DNA of 64,000 bases from Saccharofermentans sp. Its GTDB lineage: Bacteria > Bacillota > Clostridia > Saccharofermentanales > Saccharofermentanaceae. Below, in pieces: positions 58,902 to 64,000 of this stretch; positions within the stretch are counted from its first letter, which is position 1, and each line of letters begins with the position of its first letter. The stretch lies in contig JAILDX010000014.1 in the NCBI GenBank assembly GCA_024688685.1, positions 1 through 64,000 on the forward strand, given 5' to 3'. The notes beneath the pieces are model-generated. The model was not told the origin of the DNA. It ran no database searches and saw only the letters and a program-made list of their open reading frames with translations. The translations under genes and the position numbers were made by a program.

Positions 58902-61325
58902 ATGAAAAAATACAAAGTGACCGGTATGAGCTGCGCTGCCTGCCAGACCCGTGTGGAGAAGGCAGTATCGGGCGTAGAGGGTGTATCATCCTGCTCGGTC
59001 AGCCTGCTTACAAACACCATGGGTGTTGAGGGAACCGCAAAGGACAGCGACATAATAAAGGCGGTCAGGGCGGCAGGATACGGCGCCGGTGTGCTGGAGG
59101 ACGATGATTATCTGCCTTCCGGCGAAGAGGAGCTCAGAGCGATGAAGATAAGGCTCATAAGCTCTGTGATCATCCTCCTCATCCTGATGTATTTCTCCAT
59201 GGGTCACATGATGTTAGGCTTCCCGGTTCCGGAGATCCTTCACAACGGCGTTTATATGGGGATCCTGCAGGCTGTGTTAACACTTGCTGTCATGATCATA
59301 AACAGAAAGTATTTCATAAGCGGTTTCAGGGCACTCATAAGGCTGTCTCCAAATATGGATACGCTTATAGCGACGGGAAGCGGGGCGGCTTTTGTCTATT
59401 CCATGGCTGTCCTCATCACCGGGGGTTCGGGGGATTACTATTTCGAGTCCGCATCGATGATACTGACGCTTGTTACGGTCGGGAAAACGCTTGAGCAGTA
59501 CTCAAAGGGGAAGACGACGAATGCCCTGAAGAGCCTGATGAAGCTGAGCCCTGACAGGTGTACGGTCGTGAGGGACGGGGCAGAATGCGAGATACCTGTT
59601 TCGGAGCTCATGGCGGGAGATATTGTGGCTGTAAGGCCGGGCGAGAGTTTTCCGAGCGACGGGGTCATCATTGACGGGAGCACGTCAGCTGACGAGTCTC
59701 TGGTGACAGGTGAGTCCATTCCCGTGGATAAGGCTGAGGGTGACGGAGTTATATCGGCTTCGGTCAACCTTACGGGGTACGTTAAGTACAGGGCGACGAG
59801 AGTCGGCAAGGAGACGACGCTTTCACAGATAATAGCGATGGTCAGCGAGGCGGCAGCGACAAAGGCCCCGATAGCAAGGCTTGCGGACAGGATATCGTCC
59901 GTTTTCGTTCCTGCGGTCATGGGTATAGCGGCTGTGACTTTTGCGGTCTGGATGATACTCGGGCAGACACTGCCGTTCAGCCTGGCGAGAGCGATAAGCG
60001 TGCTCGTCGTAAGCTGCCCGTGCGCACTGGGACTTGCCACGCCTGTAGCCATAATGGTCGGCTCAGGACTGGGTGCGAGACACGGGATACTCTTCAAGAC
60101 AGCGGGCGCGCTCCAGGAGACAGGAAAGGTCAGGATAGCGGCGCTGGACAAGACCGGAACAGTGACTGAAGGGAAGATGTCGGTTGAGAAGATCAGGCCT
60201 GCGGAAGGCGTCAGCGAAGCAGATCTTGTAAGGCTGGCGAAGGCTGTTGAGCAGGGATCTGAGCACCCGATAGGAAAGGCGGTCTCCAGATTTGAATATG
60301 ATGCTGCGATCCCTGATATCAGGGATTTCAAGGCGCATTCGGGACACGGAGTATCATGCTCGGCTGAGGGCAGGATGATATATGGCGGAAACAGGGACTT
60401 TGTATCGTCTGTCTGCGAGGTTACTGACGGTGACGAGGCGGGAAGAGTATTCTTTGCTTCAGAGGGTGAGTATCTTGGGTGTATCGACATTTTTGACGGC
60501 ATAAAGCCTGACAGCAAAAAAGCGATCGGTCAGCTCAGGGACATGGGCATATTTACCGTTCTTCTCACGGGTGACAGCGAGACTGCAGCGGAGAAGACGG
60601 GAAAGATATCGGGTGTTCAGAAGGTGATCGGAAAGGTAACTCCCGGCGGCAAGGCTGACGTGATCAGACAGCTGAAAGCGAAGGGAAAGTGCCTGATGAC
60701 GGGTGACGGCATCAACGATGCTCCCGCGCTCACTGAGGCTGACTGCGGCGTTGCGATAGGGGCAGGGACTGACGTTGCCATTGACAGTGCTGATATAGTA
60801 CTGATGTCGGGATCGCTCCTTGATCTCGCAGCTGCGGTAAGGCTGTCACGCAGGGTTTACAGGAATATACTCGAGAACCTGTTCTGGGCGCTCTTTTACA
60901 ATGTGCTGCTGATCCCTGCTGCATGCGGCGTCTATGCAGGTCTCGGCATAACGATGACGCCCGGACTCGGGGCACTGGCAATGAGCCTGTCGAGCATCTG
61001 TGTAGTGCTCAACGCATTAAGGCTTAATCTGACTGATATTTATGATCCGCGACGCGACAGAAAGAAGGGCGGGGTCATTGAAGATATTGAAATAACCGTC
61101 AAGGAGGATAAGAAAATGACAAGAACGATGAAGATCAATGGAATGATGTGCGGACACTGTGAGGCAAGGGTTAAGAAGGCTCTTGAGGCAGTTGACGGTG
61201 TGGAGTCGGCTGTGGTAAGTCACGAGCAGGGAACGGCTGTAGTTACGGCCGCTGACACAGTCAGTGATGAGGTTCTTACCAAGGCTGTCACGGATCAGGA
61301 TTATGAGGTGGTTTCCATTTCGTGA
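58902..61325 (+). CDS. copA: Copper-exporting P-type ATPase with N- and C-terminal HMA domains
   Basis: The 807-residue P1B ATPase pumps Cu(I) out of the cell. It has an N-terminal HMA domain with GMSCAAC (Cys11, Cys14), eight helices, the channel motif SCPCALGLATP, the phosphorylation site DKTGTVTEGK, HP motif SEHPIGKA and GDGINDAPAL. Unusually, a second HMA domain (GMMCGHC, residues ~740-807) is fused at the C-terminus and looks like a CopZ chaperone. An excellent Shine-Dalgarno and ATG precede it in frame (see 61116). Confidence 0.96.
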   Translation: MKKYKVTGMSCAACQTRVEKAVSGVEGVSSCSVSLLTNTMGVEGTAKDSDIIKAVRAAGYGAGVLEDDDYLPSGEEELRAMKIRLISSVIILLILMYFSMGHMMLGFPVPEILHNGVYMGILQAVLTLAVMIINRKYFISGFRALIRLSPNMDTLIATGSGAAFVYSMAVLITGGSGDYYFESASMILTLVTVGKTLEQYSKGKTTNALKSLMKLSPDRCTVVRDGAECEIPVSELMAGDIVAVRPGESFPSDGVIIDGSTSADESLVTGESIPVDKAEGDGVISASVNLTGYVKYRATRVGKETTLSQIIAMVSEAAATKAPIARLADRISSVFVPAVMGIAAVTFAVWMILGQTLPFSLARAISVLVVSCPCALGLATPVAIMVGSGLGARHGILFKTAGALQETGKVRIAALDKTGTVTEGKMSVEKIRPAEGVSEADLVRLAKAVEQGSEHPIGKAVSRFEYDAAIPDIRDFKAHSGHGVSCSAEGRMIYGGNRDFVSSVCEVTDGDEAGRVFFASEGEYLGCIDIFDGIKPDSKKAIGQLRDMGIFTVLLTGDSETAAEKTGKISGVQKVIGKVTPGGKADVIRQLKAKGKCLMTGDGINDAPALTEADCGVAIGAGTDVAIDSADIVLMSGSLLDLAAAVRLSRRVYRNILENLFWALFYNVLLIPAACGVYAGLGITMTPGLGALAMSLSSICVVLNALRLNLTDIYDPRRDRKKGGVIEDIEITVKEDKKMTRTMKINGMMCGHCEARVKKALEAVDGVESAVVSHEQGTAVVTAADTVSDEVLTKAVTDQDYEVVSIS
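61101..61107 (+). promoter_or_regulatory. Internal Shine-Dalgarno AAGGAGG within copA
   Basis: It lies eight bases before an in-frame ATG (61116) at the border of the CopZ-like domain, the best ribosome binding site in the neighbourhood. Confidence 0.75.
61116..61325 (+). CDS. Putative separately translated CopZ-like copper chaperone (internal start)
   Basis: Starting at the internal ATG (residue 739 of CopA) gives a 69-residue protein, MTRTMKINGMMCGHCEARV..., the length and pattern of a free CopZ chaperone. The start has AAGGAGG at ideal spacing. One gene would then make both the pump with a tail domain and a free chaperone. Alternatively it is the trace of two genes (copA and copZ) fused by loss of a stop codon. 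Which products exist needs protein data. Confidence 0.55.
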   Translation: MTRTMKINGMMCGHCEARVKKALEAVDGVESAVVSHEQGTAVVTAADTVSDEVLTKAVTDQDYEVVSIS

Positions 61326-61336
61326 CGGGTTTAGTG

Positions 61337-61342
61337 TATAAT
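61337..61342 (+). promoter_or_regulatory. -10 box TATAAT before the SseB-family gene
   Basis: Perfect TATAAT, 33 bases before the ATG at 61376; GAGGTG is the ribosome binding site. Confidence 0.55.
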
Positions 61343-61375
61343 CGTACTATTCTTTTATTAGAGGTGTAGGCACAA

Positions 61376-62725
61376 ATGGCATTTTGGAATAAGAAAAAGA
61401 ACGAAGAAGAGGCTTCCGGTGATATAAAGAAGAACTCTGAAGGTCTTTCTGCGGAGATGCAGGCGATCAATGAGGCTTTCGAGGAGGAACAGGCCGAGAA
61501 GGAAGCAAAGGCAAAGGCTCTTGCAGAGGCTGCCGAGAAAGAGAAGCAGAAGCTTCTGGCTGTTGAAGAGCAGGTCAGGAACAATGCATCCGGCTACATA
61601 AAGGAATCACAGACAGCGAAGGATACAGTTGCCCAGAAGTTCTTTATGCTCGTTGAGACGACTCCGGATTATCTTTCCGCGGAAGGGAACAATATCCTCG
61701 TTGAAGGTATGGTCTACGGAAGTGCTTCAAAGGGCGATGAGATCTTCCTTTATAACACTGACAACGAGATCATTACGTCGAATATAGTCTCGATCAGGAC
61801 AGAGCCTGACGTGACTGTTGACAGCATCGAGAGTTCAAGGGCGGTACTCGAGCTCAGGTCGGCGGACGTTAAGGAAGTGAAGAGATTTGCAGTCGTTACG
61901 AATGCGGTTCCCGATCAGATCGCCGATAAAAAGACGATCACGAATCCCAGGGTGCTTGGACTTTCACTTGATTTCAACCGTTTCTCACGCGATACGGATT
62001 ACTTTACAGTCCTCATCAACGCAATAATCAGGGCGGAGTTCCTTACTCACGGAAAGATTGACAAGGCTGAGAACGGCAAGGCCAGAGTAGGTATTATCTC
62101 TCTCCAGGATAATAATGAACCCGGCAAGCGTCTGATCCCTGTCTTTACCGACAGATACACGATGAGCAAGGCTAAGATCGACACGGCAGGCGACAAGATT
62201 ACGACGATCGCACTCAAGTTTCCCGATCTTGCAAGGTTTGCTTCAGCTGATGAGCACGAAGGCTTTGTTATCAACCCGTTCGGACCTACATCCATCAAGA
62301 TCCCCAAGGCTCTCGTTCTCGAGATACTCAACAATGAGAGTTATAAGAAGGAGGCAGATTCACTTGCCGGAAAGATCAAGGTGGAGAATCAGAAGATCCA
62401 CGACAAGACTCAGATCTTCATCGGCGTGCCCCCTGAAAACAGTGAGTACAAGTCGATAACAAGCGCTGTTGTTAAGTACTGCAAGACAAATCCTTCGATC
62501 AAAAAGGTCGGCATCGTCATGAAGATGGAAAAGGGCAAAAAAGAGGCTTCTTACCTCTGCATCGTTGACTGCCCGAAGAACATGACAAACGATTGTTACA
62601 CAGGAATATTCGCAGCGGTAAAGCCGTTCCTGAACATCCATAAGAAGATGGATTTTATGAGATATGAAGAGACAGTATTTGCTGATGATTATTTCGCAAA
62701 ACAGAAGCTTGTTTATGAAGCCTGA
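61376..62725 (+). CDS. SseB-family protein
   Basis: The 449-residue cytoplasmic protein has an acidic/Lys-rich coiled-coil start (~25-70), a beta domain (~85-185) and an SseB N-terminal-like domain (~195-320; LIPVFTDRYTMSKAK, ARFASADEHEGFVINPFG). An SseB C-terminal-like domain follows (~335-430; DKTQIFIGVPPENSEYKSI, VKYCKTNPSIKKVGIVMKME). SseB was named for serine sensitivity in E. coli; the molecular role is not established. It is longer than usual at the N-terminus. It overlaps the next gene tail to tail by 13 bases. Confidence 0.8.
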   Translation: MAFWNKKKNEEEASGDIKKNSEGLSAEMQAINEAFEEEQAEKEAKAKALAEAAEKEKQKLLAVEEQVRNNASGYIKESQTAKDTVAQKFFMLVETTPDYLSAEGNNILVEGMVYGSASKGDEIFLYNTDNEIITSNIVSIRTEPDVTVDSIESSRAVLELRSADVKEVKRFAVVTNAVPDQIADKKTITNPRVLGLSLDFNRFSRDTDYFTVLINAIIRAEFLTHGKIDKAENGKARVGIISLQDNNEPGKRLIPVFTDRYTMSKAKIDTAGDKITTIALKFPDLARFASADEHEGFVINPFGPTSIKIPKALVLEILNNESYKKEADSLAGKIKVENQKIHDKTQIFIGVPPENSEYKSITSAVVKYCKTNPSIKKVGIVMKMEKGKKEASYLCIVDCPKNMTNDCYTGIFAAVKPFLNIHKKMDFMRYEETVFADDYFAKQKLVYEA

Positions 62726-63408
62726 TCTGTGATGTGAATGACTTTGATCCCATAGAGACTCTCGTCGATGAGAGTCTCTTTTTTTACAGGAACGATGCCG
62801 ATATCGGCCACAGTTATACTGCCGATCCGCTCAAGTGCGGAAGGTACTATGAGACCCTTTTTGAGACTTCCGATCGTAACGGTAAGGTCTGATCTTACGC
62901 ATGAATCATAAAGGCCTGTATCGCCGTTCATTCCGCTGTTGATATCGGCACTTATCACGTATGCGCCTGAATGATTTATTGCCTCTATGGCAGCTAGATA
63001 ATCCTCTCTTAAAGCTCTGTTAAAACCTGTTCCGAGAAGGCAGTCAACAATGATGTTATTGCTGCCTGAAAGTCCGTTCAGAAGTGACGGTTCAAAGGGG
63101 CGGATACATATGCCGGAATCAGCACAGAGAGACCTGTAATATGCTGCATCGGGAGATGCTTTCTCACTCATTGTCAGGATCACAGGAGAGATGCCGTTCT
63201 CAAGCAGTACAAGGGCAAGCGCGAAACCGTCTCCGCCGTTATTGCCTGAACCTGTAATGATGATCACGGAATCAGCTCTGCTCCATCTGTCACATGCTTT
63301 GAATATACCGGCTGCCGCGCGGTGCATCAGCGAAATCCCGGACACGCCGCCGCTGATAGTTGCCTCATCGGAGGCTCTCATATTCTCCACCGAAATGCAG
63401 TCGATCAT
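62713..63408 (-). CDS. nnrE: NAD(P)H-hydrate epimerase (YjeF N-terminal domain)
   Basis: The 231-residue protein interconverts R and S forms of hydrated NAD(P)H so that a dehydratase can repair them. It has ISLMHRAAAGIF, the IITGSGNNGGDGFALALVL phosphate loop, and VDCLLGTGFNRALREDY with the catalytic-type Asp. In many bacteria it is fused to the dehydratase domain; here it stands alone and the dehydratase is not in view. Its ATG follows directly on the stop of the gene upstream. Confidence 0.9.
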   Translation of the reverse strand: MIDCISVENMRASDEATISGGVSGISLMHRAAAGIFKACDRWSRADSVIIITGSGNNGGDGFALALVLLENGISPVILTMSEKASPDAAYYRSLCADSGICIRPFEPSLLNGLSGSNNIIVDCLLGTGFNRALREDYLAAIEAINHSGAYVISADINSGMNGDTGLYDSCVRSDLTVTIGSLKKGLIVPSALERIGSITVADIGIVPVKKETLIDESLYGIKVIHITDQAS

Positions 63409-63999
63409 TTACTCTTTTTTCTTTTTCTTCCGGCTGATCAGAGGTCTGTATATAACCTCGGCAGCACATACTTCAAGGATGACTGTGTTGTCACAGTAGA
63501 ATGTCACATTGAAGAGGTCGTCGATATCGGATTCCGAAGTCGTGACCGATGTGATCCTGCTCCAGTAACCTGTTACATCCCTGTCATCAAACACAGGACT
63601 CTTATTGACCTCACAGATGTCAGCAAGAGTAAAATCAATCTTATCTGTCAGTATGCAGTCGTCAAACCAGGGGAACGTAACGAGAGTCTTCTGTGAAGGC
63701 TGGTTATAAGGATGATTCCGCTTCAGAGTAAACTTTATGGTTCCGTTCCTGTTGAGCTTCGACTCAAGCGAATATGTTGTTCCGGGACGTGAATCGGCAA
63801 ACAGCGAAACATATATCGGATTATAGCTGTGGTAAACATTTCCCTTCGCATGCGGAACTGACGGCCGGATCCGTTCCATGAGACGTTCTATCTTGATGCT
63901 GACCTTATCATCTCCGAAACTGTAGTCTGTCTCCATCTTCTTTTTTATGGCAAAGTCTGCCTGAAGAAGATAAAGGCTTGCGACCTCAAGCGCACCTTT
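63409..63999 (-). CDS. Unknown protein, cut by the window end
   Basis: The frame is open up to the window edge (preceding residues ALEVASLYLLQADFAIKKK), so the ATG at 63936 is probably internal. The visible ~196 residues are soluble and beta-rich, with HAKGNVYHSYNPIYVSLF and PWFDDCILTDKIDFTLADI, and end in a Lys-rich tail. No family was recognised. It adjoins the epimerase gene without any spacer. Confidence 0.65.
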   Translation of the reverse strand, partial: KGALEVASLYLLQADFAIKKKMETDYSFGDDKVSIKIERLMERIRPSVPHAKGNVYHSYNPIYVSLFADSRPGTTYSLESKLNRNGTIKFTLKRNHPYNQPSQKTLVTFPWFDDCILTDKIDFTLADICEVNKSPVFDDRDVTGYWSRITSVTTSESDIDDLFNVTFYCDNTVILEVCAAEVIYRPLISRKKKKKE

Positions 64000-64000
64000 C

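Noticed and set aside
59438..60517. 359-codon open frame antisense to copA
   Set aside because: It is a shadow of the copA frame (Ser/Pro-rich low-complexity translation, no ribosome binding site, no family motif).
1..64000. tRNA or rRNA genes
   Set aside because: I looked for T-loop and 3'-end patterns and long conserved rRNA stretches and found none; a tRNAscan run would settle it.

Overview
The window (about 48% GC by eye, dense gene packing, many 1-4 nt overlaps) looks like a chromosome segment of an anaerobic, possibly spore-related Clostridia-type Bacillota. The signs are a spore photoproduct lyase-like enzyme, DUF975/CmpB and DUF4349 membrane proteins, a queuosine salvage operon with a leader terminator, several GGDEF proteins, and Gram-positive ribosome binding sites (AAGGAGG). 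No rRNA, tRNA, CRISPR array or prophage was seen. Promoters are mostly of the extended -10 type (TGnTAnAAT). Several genes place the -10 box only 6-8 nt before the ATG with no ribosome binding site, so they are probably leaderless.

Layout. 1-4.2 kb: the end of an IS110 transposase cut by the window edge, a small membrane protein, an Mrr-like nuclease with membrane segments, a large polytopic membrane protein and its partner. 4.2-4.95 kb: a gene-free stretch with a 77-bp direct repeat and perfect palindromes. 5-7.4 kb: DUF4349 lipoprotein, a wrecked YitT-type gene, trpS. 7.5-18.9 kb: nucleosidase plus spore-photoproduct-lyase-like pair, a protein made of two tandem acyltransferase-3 domains, an SDR and GH2 glycosidase pair, two GGDEF proteins flanking an ABC exporter. 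19.3-26 kb: a nine-gene unit that starts with a queuosine leader (promoter, candidate preQ1 aptamer, terminator). It runs yhhQ, queF, unknown, HAD, VYGPP-repeat lipoprotein, radical SAM/SPASM enzyme, nfo, DUF975/CmpB and an orphan receiver. 26-28 kb: Fur-family regulator with a metal ABC transporter under a Fur-type box. 28-38.3 kb: acyltransferase, SpoIIE-type phosphatase, a DUF2975/XRE-led operon, flotillin, MacB-like exporter.

38.3-44.8 kb is the most unusual part. A lipoprotein barnase with an apparently intact active site is followed 3 nt later by a 725-residue protein that joins a barstar immunity domain to a LacI-type ligand-binding domain and a GGDEF domain. Divergent from it is a lipoprotein serpin. 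Nearby is a solitary EcoRI-family restriction endonuclease with no methyltransferase in the window.

44.8-64 kb: pntA1-pntA2-pntB transhydrogenase; two paralogous GT-C-type membrane proteins with a lipoprotein between them; a Dlt-like operon (adenylation enzyme, carrier protein, MBOAT, SGNH protein) that also carries an Asp/Glu-type racemase and a second copy of the lipoprotein; a transglutaminase-like protein; a copper ATPase whose C-terminal CopZ-like domain has its own Shine-Dalgarno and ATG; an SseB-family protein; an NAD(P)HX epimerase; and a protein cut by the window end.
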